A DNA stretch of 64,000 nt from assembly GCA_021234155.1 (NCBI GenBank), contig JAJEKV010000027.1, positions 4,958,623 to 5,022,622 of the forward strand. Reading direction: 5' to 3'. The DNA comes from Isoetes taiwanensis (taxonomy: Eukaryota > Streptophyta > Lycopodiopsida > Isoetales > Isoetaceae). Within the stretch, counting starts at the first letter, position 1; each line of letters begins with the position of its first letter. Below, piece after piece: positions 36,296 to 47,685 of the stretch. The notes beneath the pieces are model-generated. The model was given only the letters and a program-made list of their open reading frames with translations. It made no database searches and was not told the DNA's origin. The translations under genes were made by a program, and so were the position numbers.

Positions 36296-39200
36296 GAAGG
36301 AGGATATGGAGGAATATTTTCAGGGTATTCCAAGGGCTCCTCAAGCTGAAGAGGATAATGATTTATTGAATGTGCCAGATGAAAAGGAAATTTGGGAGAC
36401 AATAAAGTCAATGGCTAAAGGAAGGAGTCCAGGACCAGATGGGTTCCAACCTGAGTTTTATGCTGAATTTTGGGATACATTGAAAGATGACATAATTATC
36501 TTTATACAAGGTGCTTGGAAGGCAAGAAGTTTAAACCCTGCAATAAATGCTGGACATATTACCTTAATTCCAAAGGTAGATAATCCACTGCAAATTGGGG
36601 ATTGGAGGCCAATATCCTTGACAAATACAACATACAAAATCCTTGCCAAAATTCTTGCTAATAGGTTGAAGCCTACCCTAATGAAACTCATCACTCCATG
36701 TCAAACCGCCTTCCCAAAAAGAAAGAAACATCTTGGAGAACTATATTGGAGCCTCTGAGGGATTGCATTGGAATGAAGTATCAGGTCAGAAATGTATGTT
36801 ACTTAAACTTGATTTCCAAAGAGCATATGATACAATAAACTGGCAATTTTTAGAAAGAGCAATGCAACATCTTGGTTTTAAAGATGAAGTCTATCAGAAA
36901 ATATGGAGTTTTAATTGTACAGCATCCTCAGCCTTAGTGATAAATGGAAATCCAAGCAAACAATTTAAGTGCAGACGTGGGGTAAGACAAGGTTGTCCTT
37001 TGGCACCATATTTATTTTTGATAGTGGCTGAGATTGTGACCAGAATGGCTACATATCTCCAACAACAAGGTAAGATCCAAACATTGAGGATGCCAGAAGA
37101 CCATGAGCCCTTTACCATCATGCAATATCACGAGATGATACATTTGTGTTTCTTAAATATGGAGATAAAAGTTTGGAGAATTTTCTTGAGGCAATCGAGA
37201 TTTTTGGTAATGTGTCAGGAGTCAGGCTGAATAGGAAAAAGAGTGCTATCATTATGGATACCCAGGAACAGGACTTACAGGGGATAAAGGTTTTGGACAA
37301 GAATACAGTTATTACCATTTTGGGAATTCCTTTGGCTCTTAATAAAAATCTGCCAGGTGTATGGGAGCCAATTGTCTCAAGAATAAAACAGAAGCTTAAT
37401 AAGTATCCAGGGACATTATCATTAGCTGGAAGAGTAGAAATTGCAAATGCAGTGATTGGTAGTACACATGTGTATTTCTCTTCAGCAATTATTGGTGACA
37501 AGGGTTCTTATAACAAGATTGAAACAGCTATCAGGAAGTTCATCTGGCAGGGCAGTCATAAGGTGGCTTGGATTGACTTAGTCAAGGATAAAAAGAATGG
37601 TGGTTTAGGGTGTAAGGATTTATTTATTCAGGCACAGGCATTGTCAGCTAAATTGGTGTGGAGTGCCATCTATTGTGCAAGACCATCACCAGCTCTGAGG
37701 TTAATTAAATACTGGCTTCAAAAATCTAAGATTGTGGGAAGTCCTACAATTACACACCAATTGCCGGATTCTGTTTTCTTCAAGATTAAAGCAGGATCAG
37801 GAACATCTAAAACATTGAAAAGGATCTTTGAAGCTTGGAATGAGGTTAGTCTATGTTATAAGCCACCAATTATTGATGCAAGGTGTTTGGAAAACAATTT
37901 CTTTTGGCATCCGGATCTTTGCACAGAGGAAGAAGGGTGTCTTGCTTTCAAACATCCACAAAAGTATATGCAATGGCATGATGCAGGTCTCAGGAAATTT
38001 GGGGATCTAAGGGTACTGAATAGATGGAAAACTTGGGAGGAAATTGCAGCAGAAACCAAAGGATCACAGGTGGATAAGGAGATCTATAGGAAAGTTATGG
38101 ATATAGTTGCCTCACAGGATGATTTCAGTCAAAATTATAACCAATGGACACTGCAGGGGAAGGAAATATACTCAGTAAAGGAGGTGTATAAGCAGATAAT
38201 TGTACACAAGCCATCCAAAGCAAATGCAATGTGGCACTGTGATGAAAAAACTTTGGCCAAAATTAATGCAAAAAGTTGGAAAATGTATTCTGCCAATAAA
38301 CTGAAAACATTCAGGTGGCTTTTATTGCATCAGAGCTTGCAAACCAATGAGAAAAGGGCGAAATTTGACAATGCAGTTTCACCTCTCCCCTTTACATTGT
38401 GGCCAAAGAGAAACTTCTAATCATGTCTTTACATGCCGGAGACTTTCTCGAGTTTTGGAGTTGGGCAAAGACAAATAAACCACGGTTCCCATTACGTAAA
38501 AATAACATTCTCGGTTTCATGAATACTAATAGCAGATTTCTGAACACACTCAGAACAGTGGCATGTTGGATTTTGTGGAAACATAGAAACCGAATTCAGA
38601 TAGAGGGAAAGAATCCATCATTGGTTTGGGTCAAAAAAGAATTCATATATTTAATTACGAGATCTGAAAGGGGCCCATAAAATGGTTAGAGGAAAGAATT
38701 ATGATAGATCATGGGATAAAATTGGTAGATTCCATGGCAGTTTTGATTTCTTTCTTACTAACTTAAATGCTTTTGATGATGTCTTACACAGGAGAAATGA
38801 GGAGACTCAATAGCACAAGGAGTGGAGAAAGAATGATGGGAGTGGCACAATATGAGGATGAAGAATTCTCACAGTTGTCCAAGTTTGAACAGGAAGACAT
38901 GTTTAAACAATTGAGAAGAGAACTCGTTCATGCAAAAGCTATCAAAAGGATTCTCAAAAACAGGGAGGTGTGGAGGTTTAATAATCTCAAACCGTACTTT
39001 GAGAATTTGTTTCATAAGTGGCAGCAAAAAAGACAAGCTCATGTTCTGGTTCTTCTTGATTTCACAAATTACACTGTAGAAGATCTGGACCTCATGCTCA
39101 GGATGTTTGGAAAGAGGGACGTCCCGGACTTCACAATGCAAGATATACTGGATTTGGTATGATGTCCCTGCTAACAGAAGTGCGACTTATTTCTGACAGA

Positions 39201-39426
39201 GATAACTTTTTGGCTTCATAACACCGACAAAGACATATAAATATCTTCATATCTACATATTTAGATTTTCATATTACGCTCAATTCTGATGCAATTGGTC
39301 TTGGGACCATACCTACTATATTATTATAGTAGTTTTACTTTTTGCTTTACTTTGCTTTTATTAGCAAAGATATCTATGTATTTTCTATAAATGAAATATA
39401 AAACCAACCTTGCCCTCAAAAAAAAT
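36296..39426 (+). pseudogene. 5'-truncated L1-type LINE ORF2
   Basis: The plus strand encodes an L1-type reverse transcriptase: KGRSPGPDGFQPEFY, GDWRPISLTNTTYKILAKI, LLKLDFQRAYDTINW (motif A) and RRGVRQGCPLAPYLF (motif B). The YADD motif C is destroyed: after TAT (37,126-37,128) the Ala codon is replaced by CACGA, a net two-base gain. A 424-codon frame then continues to 38,420 with the post-RT region, and a zf-RVT-like end is completed in another frame (GQRETSNHVFTCRR). Another frameshift lies near 36,735. A 132-codon frame at 38,767-39,162 probably belongs to its C-terminal tail. The endonuclease is missing. The flanking duplication is ACATTCCAG (36,287-36,295) and ACGTTCCAG (47,684-47,692); the poly-A tail has been split by the Penelope-like element. 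Confidence 0.9.
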
Positions 39427-41413
39427 AAAAAAAACCTTTATACCAGAAAACCTGATATCTTAACTATTTAAAACCTTTGCAAGGATTTAACTAGTTACAA
39501 TTAGCAGCCCAACTCACATACAGGTACATATATGACTTGGCCTTGATACAATGATACAGAAATATTGCAGAAATTTACATGTCAATTGAAGAAACATGGA
39601 ATATATTCAGAAATTCTTAGCCAACATAACAGATCCAGCCAGTAACATACCTCAAAAGTGTCTATTATTGACCTAAAAGGCCACTTATACCATTCATAGA
39701 AATGCCATCCTTATTGCAAGTCAGTATATGACATCTTTTTTGCAGATAACAAATACATAATTTTACCTTTGTCATGGTACAGTATAACAGTCATATAATT
39801 AACCAACCAAGAAGATAATCATTTCAACTTTATCTTCAGAACTTGGTAACAGAGAGTTGCAAGACATTCTTGACGAAATACAATAGCAAAGAGCAAGAAA
39901 ACCTGTTACCTGCACCCACAAACAAGGACAAGCATTAGAATGGTTGTTATTGTAAGGGATAGCAGGCGTCATAGGCTTTCTTGAGGTATCCCCCTTCACC
40001 TTGCTAGTATTCCAAATTAGAATACAAGGTAAAAGCAAGAAAGAATAGCCTAGAACTGATAACCCAATGCATTTTCCAGATTTAGAGTTATCAAACCCTT
40101 CATTTCTAGGCCTTCTACAAGTTAAATCTTAATATCTTAACCAAATAGGTAGATCTGTCTGCCAGCAACAAGATTACATTGCAATAGTCATAGATACCAC
40201 TTATACAACTTCAACAATCAAAGCAAGTGATTCTGAGAAATTTAATTTATTAACATCTAATATCTACTACATATCTCAAATGATCAGTCTCAAAGCATTA
40301 AAATCTACATTTCCTCAAGCACATCTGCATTCCTTAAGAGTCACAAATCCAATCATAGTGGAATCCATATTAATGTAGCTAAATATTTCTGATTTCAAGC
40401 TTATATATGTAAGATCAGATGCATAGTCATAAAGATAAATCACGAAAACTTAGCTCAAATGCACAACAAATTAGATCAGTAACTAGATATAGCAAAAATC
40501 ATCTAGGTAGACATTTATGGAGCTGATGATCCAAGTTCAATGATATTTACTGAGCGTAAAAAACTAAAGACTATAATGTCTAGTGAAGTACTCAAAAATA
40601 CTAATATATCTGAATCAGAATCCATGCAAAAAAACTAGATGGGCAAACCTTTTTGGAGCGATCAGCCAGGCTAAATTTGGTCTCCACACCCTTGTTCATG
40701 TCTTTAGCCATATCATAGCCTCTTTGAATGCCGTACTCAAGGATCCCTTCAGCAATTTCTGCATTCTTTCCTCTGATGTCTGAACTTGCAGCAGCATTAG
40801 CCAAAGCTGGATCCATGGCTTCAGTGTTAATTGCAGAGTGGGGTGTTTTGGGAATACCCAATTTAACACTATCCATGGAAGCTTCAGGCATAGCACCTAA
40901 CTTAGCCACTGATTTCCTATACTGGTAAATCTTTTTAGTGCTGCCCTCCTTATTCTTCTCCTCAGCAATCCTCTTTCTAGTGGCAGCATTTAGATCCCCT
41001 TTCTTTCTAGGCATGCTTGATGCCTGCAAGCCGCTTCCGGCTGAACTTTTAGAGGAAAAAATGCATTACTTACAGTAAATGGCATTCGTATAAATAACCC
41101 AAGTTTGGGTATCCGGCCGTTCATACCGACAGTCCTAAGTTTCTCCACTCTTAGTGTTCGAAAGTGAAGCTGGACTTAGTAACCGAATTTTGCAGAAAAA
41201 ACCTATTTCTCATGCTTATCCGGATGTTTTTTCCACATGTAACCCTAATATAATATGTGATCGACATGCTTTTAACCTTTAACTATTACTTGTACGTGGT
41301 GTGTCCAAGTTAAATGTTAACATATTTATATGCAAAATGCCCCATGCTTGGCCTATTGTCAACCATGCCATATTTAATCACTAACAAACATACATGTTAT
41401 GATAATAAAAAAA
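39427..41413 (-). repeat. terminal direct repeat, 3' copy
   Basis: About 1.99 kb, near-identical to 45,663-47,660. On the minus strand it starts TTTTTTTATTATCATAAC and ends GGTATAAAGGTTTTTTT, so both edges are T-runs. It contains an intact copy of the small exon-like frame (41,014-40,649). Confidence 0.9.
40649..41014 (-). CDS. small frame in the 3' terminal repeat
   Basis: ATG at 41,014 (MPRKKGDLNAATRKR) opens 122 codons up to a possible splice donor (AAAAAG|GTTTG), or a further 16 codons to the stop at 40,601. The product is basic at the start, then has a Lys/Tyr/Arg segment and SDIRGKNAEIAEGILEYGIQRGYDMAK. It is conserved with its twin in the other repeat, with only a few differences, one of which (Ala to Gly after LNA) changes the protein. 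Being at the 3' end it would not be the first exon of this copy. No family recognised. Confidence 0.45.
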
Positions 41414-41770
41414 CCTGCCTCCTACCGTAGTAGGGAAGGGCCAAGATGTCCGTATCTAAGCTTCCTGTGATACATAATGGTAACAACAAGGTGAGTAGGG
41501 CCTTATTGTACCACCAAGGCCCTACCCATCCTATGTTGTATTACTCATTTAGTGTTAGTTCTGCTGGTGGCGAATCATAATCTTAAGCAATCTGATCATC
41601 TCATTAATTGAGTATAGTGTGCCTGGGAAATTCTCCTGTTCCAGAACGTTTAGGACCATACCTGATAACTTACCTTTGCTGAACCCATTTTTGCAAAATG
41701 TTTCAATTAGCTCAAAAATGTCCAATGCTGCATTATTTGCATCCGAGTGTGCATATAGATAAGGAAGTAT

Positions 41771-43633
41771 CTACGAAATTATGACTCTAGAGGCTTGACC
41801 ATAAGGTCTGCAACTGTCAGCCCTAATGAACTTATTAACAGCAAAAGCTAATTTATTTCTCTTGTCATATCTTGTCAGCATGAAAATACCTCTATTCTGA
41901 TCATTGACCTTGATATTAATATTCAGAAAATTGCAGCTGATACCTATAGGACTGCCACCTGCATTGCTTTTCTCGTAAGTTGTTTCATCCTTAATGCTAA
42001 GATATTGGAGGTTGTATATTGGATATTCTGATTTGTCAGATAGGAATTCACTAACATCCCCCCCATTGATGACATTTAGGTCATCAATGTACCGAGCTGC
42101 ATGCTGAAACCTGTATATCTGTGCATACATACCTTGATGAGCTAATTTCAGAATGAATCTGAGTTCAAACCAGCCTAGATACAAGTTACACCATGCTGGG
42201 CTGCAGGCAAACCCCATGGGAATACCTTTAACTTGTTTCCATATATCGTTGCCCATCTGTATGTAGCAGCTGGTTAATAACCAGGCATTCATATTTTTAA
42301 AGCCAGCCCTTGTAATATACCTCCAGCTTTTATATTCTTTGTCCGTGTTTGAGTTCACCCACTTAATACATATTGTCTCATTCTTGTTTTTTACAAGTAG
42401 ATCAAATAAAGTTTTTTCCTCCATCATGTATTCCCAGATCATGTCGGCAATATCATTGCAGATTTCAATAATTCCCTCATCCCCATATAATGGTATGTTC
42501 TCATAACACTTCATAATATCTGCACTGAATACATTATGAATCCTGTTGGGTAAATTGAGTGTTACATCATAAGTGGAATTCACAATCCAACAAGCATTGA
42601 TCTTTCTGGGATTCCAGAATCTATATTTTGCAGTCTTCTTATAACACACATTTGGCCATGTTTCAATAAAGTTATTGAGAATACCAGTAATAACTGCTGC
42701 TGTATCTGTGTACAACGTGGTGTGGGCGTTTGTGAGCCACTTGTATTCCCCTTTATGGGCTTTAAATGTCGCCATTAAGTAAGGCAAACTCATCTGCGCA
42801 TTATGCATATCCCCAATGTAACCTTTGATATCTTCAACACATCTAATTTTGATTTGATTGGAGGATACTGAACTTTTTTCAAAATCTTGGCTTTCTAATC
42901 TGTTTTTCGCCATCTCAGTGATATGAAAAGGGCATATGAATGCTGCATTGTTGTTGGCCTTATCTAATCCAGCCACATATAAATTATTGTTGAGCCATTT
43001 GACATTTTTCATAACTTCCTGATCTTGCCAGAGAAACCTCTTCAGAATTAGAGTGTTCTTTAAGTCTACCACTTTTGCATGAGCCAATTTTTTCAGCATG
43101 AAAGAGATATTCTGAATATCATCTTCTGTTAAGTCAAGAAGTTCATACTGATGTACTGAAAAGAATTGCTGACATAATTTTGCAAACTCTTCATTGAATT
43201 CTTGAATGCACAGTGGCTGATCTGGAATGTGATTCAGTCCACATTCAAATGCTTTCCTAAGCTTATGGCAGTGGATAATGTTCAAGTCTGTAGTCCTTAC
43301 ATGGCCAATGTTAGGGTCTACAAATTTGCTCAAGTTGGGATTAGAGCAAGGACATCTAATTGTAGAACATTCAGCAAAGATGTTAAATGGCTTGTATACC
43401 ATATCCCTAATTTGCTCTGTATATTTCCAAGCAAATATGGTATTATCAATTATTTCTATACCCCTGTCCTGAAATATTTCCCAAAAAACTGTTTGGAAAA
43501 TCTGTCTCATGTTTAGTTTATCCAATGCTTTGGATAAAAATTTCATATGAACTATTTTGCTTTTATCATCCTTACCCGAACATTGCAGGTGTTTGTTCTT
43601 ATTGATATCTCTGATAATGGTTCTGATCTTCAT
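41771..43633 (-). pseudogene. Penelope-type reverse transcriptase, readthrough stop
   Basis: 620 codons from ATG. By residue: GLDKANNNAAFICP (222-235), FKAHKGEYKWLTNA (290-303), SADIMKCYENIPL (370-382, motif A with D372), GIPMGFACSPAWCNLYL (470-486, motif B), YIDD (515-518, motif C) and YDKRNKLAF (589-597). The HK...WLTNA block, Y-x-NIPL and IDDL pattern are typical of Penelope-like RTs. The frame ends at TAG (41,771-41,773), but 71 more in-frame codons, PYLYAHSDANNAALDIFELI onward, follow to a TAA, so the TAG is probably a nonsense mutation (CAG to TAG would fit). A C-P-C cluster lies at about residues 94-96. A GIY-YIG domain is not visible in either part. The upstream ACTGTAG|G could be a splice acceptor. 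Confidence 0.8.
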
Positions 43634-43974
43634 CTTCTCAACCTACAGTCATTTATTATATAACAATTAGTTATCTTAAGCTATACTTGTAACAAAGTAC
43701 AATAATAAACAAATTGCTACAATGTACTCATGAATCTATATATTGCTGAAATGCATTAACATTCTTATCCATCAGTATGTTGGATAGTAAAAAAACATAA
43801 AATTCATCAAGTGTTTTATATCATGAAGAAAACTTAAGCAAAGTATCTAGCCATATTATTTCATGGCTCCAATTTCCAAAAATGCCAAATGGCTAAAGTC
43901 TCATGGTTTTTAGGAAAAACCAGACCCAAAGGATACCCTTTCATGGCAATATCCTTTTGGGCTACAAATGAGAA

Positions 43975-45558
43975 TCATCCAGATTCCTCCACATAATCCA
44001 GTTTTTTCTGAGTGACATTGTCTTCAAGGGATATTATCCGATTTCCTCCTTTTGTGATGCTAAACTCATCCAGGTCTTCTGTGAGAGGAGTGACACTTTG
44101 AGATGTATTACTGACTGTTCTGGGATCTGTAGTGATCCTGGGTGGTAACCTTGGAGTAATAAAGTTTGATTGCTTAGATTTATTGCTGCTACTGGTATAT
44201 GACCTTTGCCAGCCATTGGACTTATTGGCTGAGATACTGTCTTTCAGAAAAGAAAGTGGCCTGATCATCTTTTCTGCCACATCTGCCATTTTATTGTTCC
44301 CAAATTTTGCCTTCAAACTAATGTCAGGGTTACTTGCATAAGCAATTGTCATATCAAACATGTTTCTCCTTACTTCAAGGTAAGATATATAAGCAATTAC
44401 AGCAGATTTCATTACCTTGTTGAGCCATTTGGAGATAATCACCATACGTAGCATAGGTGTAGCCCCAGGATAAAGCTGCTCCATGTGGTTGATGATAAAC
44501 CAGATTCCTTGGTCAAACCAAATGATCCCACAGCTACATTTGTCATCCCTTTTCTGGGAATTTATTTTGACTTTTTCACAATGACACTTAAAGTAAGGAC
44601 AGTGTGTTCTCCAAATACATTTCAGATAATAATCATCCCTTGTGATATTTGTGAAGGCCATGTGACCTTTCTGACCAATTTCAACAGGTGTATTTTTGAT
44701 GCAATATTGCTCAAAAAAATCCATCTTAAATGGCAGATCCACGTTCAAGACATCAAAAGTCTTATCAAGCTTATAGGCTGCAAATTTAGCATCCCGAATT
44801 TCATCACTAGAGATGCCAGCCAGAGCAATCCATGTCTCCATATCAATAGGGGCAATGGCGCCAAGATTTTGGCTCTTCCAAATAGCATGATCATGTACTG
44901 CAGCATAGCATTCAACGGTTTGTTCAATGATAATAGGGAAACATGTAGAATTTGACAGGGTTAATTCTGGTACTCTATCTTCAATACTCGCATTATGGGT
45001 CTGAATAGATGTGTTTTGAGCATCATTATTGCCATTAATGGTAGCCAGATCTTCCTCTGTCAGGTCAGTATCAGCAAACAAACAGTCATTCATGTCCCCG
45101 GTCACTTTTAGCTCCTGTGGTTTAATATTGTCATCATTTTTCTCAAAAGTGGGCGGTGAAATATTGTTGGCTTCTTCTAAAGCCATAATGCCTAACATGA
45201 ATTTATGTGCCACTTCATCCTCAAGGCAAGTTCTATAGTAGATAATACTGCTCATATCATTATAAGTGGCAGTAAGGATTTCCTTGCATTTAGCAAAATC
45301 AAAGTTGACTTTCTTCATACGCTGAAAAACTTTAAACCATCCGCTAAACCCCAAGTAGGAAACTGCAGATAGACTTTTGTCCAGAAGATTTACCTCCTTG
45401 AAGGTGATAAAAGAGTGGATGTCCTTGTTCTTAATGCAACCCAGTAAAGTTTGTACTGCATAGTTTGGGCTGAATATGCCACATTTGTCGTATTCCAGCA
45501 TACTTAACTCCTTAATCCAATTGTTGTAAATATCATTATCATCCACAAGATGTGCATC
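43975..45558 (-). CDS. Penelope-like element ORF1, probable exon 2
   Basis: An open frame of about 527 codons to TGA at 43,975-43,977. It lacks a good ATG near its beginning: the frame opens DAHLVDDNDIYNNW directly after TATAG|G, a fair splice acceptor at 45,559. A cysteine-rich part in the middle, CIWRTHCPYFKCHC...DDKCSCG, could bind zinc. The C-terminal 90 residues are Ser/Thr/Lys rich and look disordered. I recognise no known domain. It lies between the 5' terminal repeat and the RT, a position for a Gag-like or endonuclease-like partner; the function is unknown. Confidence 0.6.
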   Translation of the reverse strand, partial: DAHLVDDNDIYNNWIKELSMLEYDKCGIFSPNYAVQTLLGCIKNKDIHSFITFKEVNLLDKSLSAVSYLGFSGWFKVFQRMKKVNFDFAKCKEILTATYNDMSSIIYYRTCLEDEVAHKFMLGIMALEEANNISPPTFEKNDDNIKPQELKVTGDMNDCLFADTDLTEEDLATINGNNDAQNTSIQTHNASIEDRVPELTLSNSTCFPIIIEQTVECYAAVHDHAIWKSQNLGAIAPIDMETWIALAGISSDEIRDAKFAAYKLDKTFDVLNVDLPFKMDFFEQYCIKNTPVEIGQKGHMAFTNITRDDYYLKCIWRTHCPYFKCHCEKVKINSQKRDDKCSCGIIWFDQGIWFIINHMEQLYPGATPMLRMVIISKWLNKVMKSAVIAYISYLEVRRNMFDMTIAYASNPDISLKAKFGNNKMADVAEKMIRPLSFLKDSISANKSNGWQRSYTSSSNKSKQSNFITPRLPPRITTDPRTVSNTSQSVTPLTEDLDEFSITKGGNRIISLEDNVTQKKLDYVEESG

Positions 45559-45662
45559 CTATATGATAAAATAACAAGTTAATTAGAAAGAATGTTTCAG
45601 TGTACCTGATAGAAATATCATTGATACCAAGGTTATTAGTAGAACTAATAAACTGGAATATG

Positions 45663-47651
45663 AAAAAAAACCTTTATACCAGAAAACCTGATATCTTAAC
45701 TATTTAAAACCTTTGCAAGGATTTAACTAGTTACAATTAGCAGCCCAACTCAACATACAGGTACATATATGACTTGGCCTTGATACAATGATACAGAAAT
45801 ATTGCAGAAATTTACATGTCAATTGAAGAAACATGGAATATATTCAGAAATTCTTAGCCAACATAACAGATCCAGCCAGTAACATACCTCAAAAGTGTCT
45901 ATTATTGACCTAAAAGGCCACTTATACCATTCATAGAAATGCCATCCTTATTGCAAGTCAGTATATGACATCTTTTTTGCAGATAACAAATACATAATTT
46001 TACCTTTGTCATGGTACAGTATAACAGTCATATAATTAACCAACCAAGAAGATAATCATTTCAACTTTATCTTCAGAACTTGGTAACACTTGGTAACAGA
46101 GAGTTGCAAGACATTCTTGACGAAATACAATAGCAAAGAGCAAGAAAACCTATTACCTGCACCCACAAACAAGGACAAGCATTAGAATGGTTGTTATTGT
46201 AAGGGATAGCAGGCGTCATAGGCTTTCTTGAGGTATCCCCCTTCACCTTGCTAGTATTCCAAATTAGAATACAAGGTAAAAGCAAGAAAGAATAGCCTAG
46301 AACTGATAACCCAATGCATTTTCCAGATTTAGAGTTATCAAACCCTTCATTTCTAGGCCTTCTACAAGTTAAATCTTAATATCTTAACCAAATAGGTAGA
46401 TCTGTCTGCCAGCAACAAGATTACATTGCAATAGTCATAGATACCACTTATACAACTTCAACAATCAAAGCAAGTGATTCTGAGAAATTTAATTTATTAA
46501 CATCTAATATCTACTACATATCTCAAATGATCAGTCTCAAAGCATTAAAATCTACATTTCCTCAAGCACATCTGCATTCCTTAAGAGTCACAAATCCAAT
46601 CATAGTGGAATCCATATTAATGTAGCTAAATATTTCTGATTTCAAGCTTATATATGTAAGATCAGATGCATAGTCATAAAGATAAATCACGAAAACTTAG
46701 CTCAAATGCACAACAAATTAGATCAGTAACTAGATATAGCAAAAATCATCTAGGTAGACATTTATGGAGCTGATGATCCGAAGTTCAATGATATTTACAG
46801 AGCAGAAAAACTAAAGACTATAATGTCTAGTGAAGTACTCAAAAATACTAATATATCTGAATCAGAATCCCTGCAAAAAAACTAGATGGCCAAACCTTTT
46901 TGGAGCGATCAGCCAGGCTAAATTTGGTCTCCACACCCTTGTTCATGTCTTTAGCCATATCATAGCCTCTTTGAATGCCGTACTCAAGGATCCCTTCAGC
47001 AATTTCTGCATTCTTTCCTCTGATGTCTGAACTTGCAGCAGCATTAGCCAAAGCTGGATCCATGGCTTCAGTGTTAATTGCAGAGTGGGGTGTTTTGGGA
47101 ATACCCAATTTAACACTATCCATGGAAGCTTCAGGCATAGCACCTAACTTAGCCACTGATTTCCTATACTGGTAAATCTTTTTAGTGCTGCCCTCCTTAT
47201 TCTTCTCCTCGGCAATCCTCTTTCTAGTGCCAGCATTTAGATCCCCTTTCTTTCTAGGCATGCTTGATGCCTGCAAGCCGCTTCCGGCTGAACTTTTAGA
47301 GGAAAAAATGCATTACTTACAGTAAATGGCATTCGTATAAATAACCCAAGTTTGGGTATCCGGCCGTTCATACCGACAGTCCTAAGTTTCTCCACTCTTA
47401 GTGTTCGAAAGTGAAGCTGGACTTAGTAACCGAATTTTGCAGAAAAAACCTATTTCTCATGCTTATCCGGATGTTTTTTCCACATGTAACCCTAATATAA
47501 TATGTGATCGACATGCTTTTAACCTTTAACTATTACTTGTACGTGGTGTGTCCAAGTTAAATGTTAACATATTTATATGCAAAATGCCCCATGCTTGGCC
47601 TATTGTCAACCATGCCATTTTTAAATTCTAACAAACATACATGTTATGATA

Positions 47652-47660
<9 letters not shown>
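45663..47660 (-). repeat. terminal direct repeat, 5' copy
   Basis: The minus-strand 5' repeat. Compared with the 3' copy it has a 10-base tandem duplication (ACTTGGTAAC, near 46,079) and scattered substitutions. It would contain the promoter and the first exon if the splicing model is right. Confidence 0.9.
46896..47261 (-). CDS. possible first exon in the 5' terminal repeat
   Basis: ATG at 47,261 opens 122 codons (MPRKKGDLNAGTRKR...SLADRSKK) to AAAAAG|GTTTGG, a possible donor. The acceptor at 45,559 is in the same phase, so splicing out 1,337 bases would join SKK to DAHLVDDND in frame. An alternative is a separate small protein ending at 46,848. The phase match and the missing ATG of ORF1 support splicing, but both sites are only moderate. 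This is inference. Confidence 0.4.

Positions 47661-47684
<24 letters not shown>
47654..47684 (+). other. poly-A tail of the L1 LINE, displaced part
   Basis: About 31 A residues immediately before the right target duplication ACGTTCCAG. It is the end of the L1 insertion: the other part of the tail is the A-rich run at 39,419-39,434. The Penelope-like element separates them. Confidence 0.8.

Positions 47685-47685
<1 letters not shown>

Larger units (their letters stand above)
39427..47660 (-). mobile_element. Penelope-like element with long terminal direct repeats
   Basis: An ~8.2-kb minus-strand element: direct repeat (47,660-45,663), ORF1 (45,558-43,975), reverse transcriptase (43,633-41,771), direct repeat (41,413-39,427). 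The repeats lack TG...CA ends and an adjacent primer-binding site, so they resemble the 'pseudo-LTRs' of Penelope-like elements rather than retroviral LTRs. It sits inside a run of A residues, the tail of the L1 LINE. The repeats differ at only some 15-20 positions plus a 10-base duplication, so the insertion is recent. No GIY-YIG endonuclease is seen. Confidence 0.75.

Noticed and set aside
40522-40528. CTGATGA, the opening of a hammerhead ribozyme core, as found in some Penelope-like repeats
   Set aside because: No stem plus GAAA partner follows on that strand, and no TCATCAG-type core was found for the element's own strand.
39427-47660. Reading the 2-kb direct repeats as retroviral-type LTRs
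   Set aside because: No TG...CA ends, no primer-binding site or polypurine tract beside them, and the RT is not of LTR-element type.
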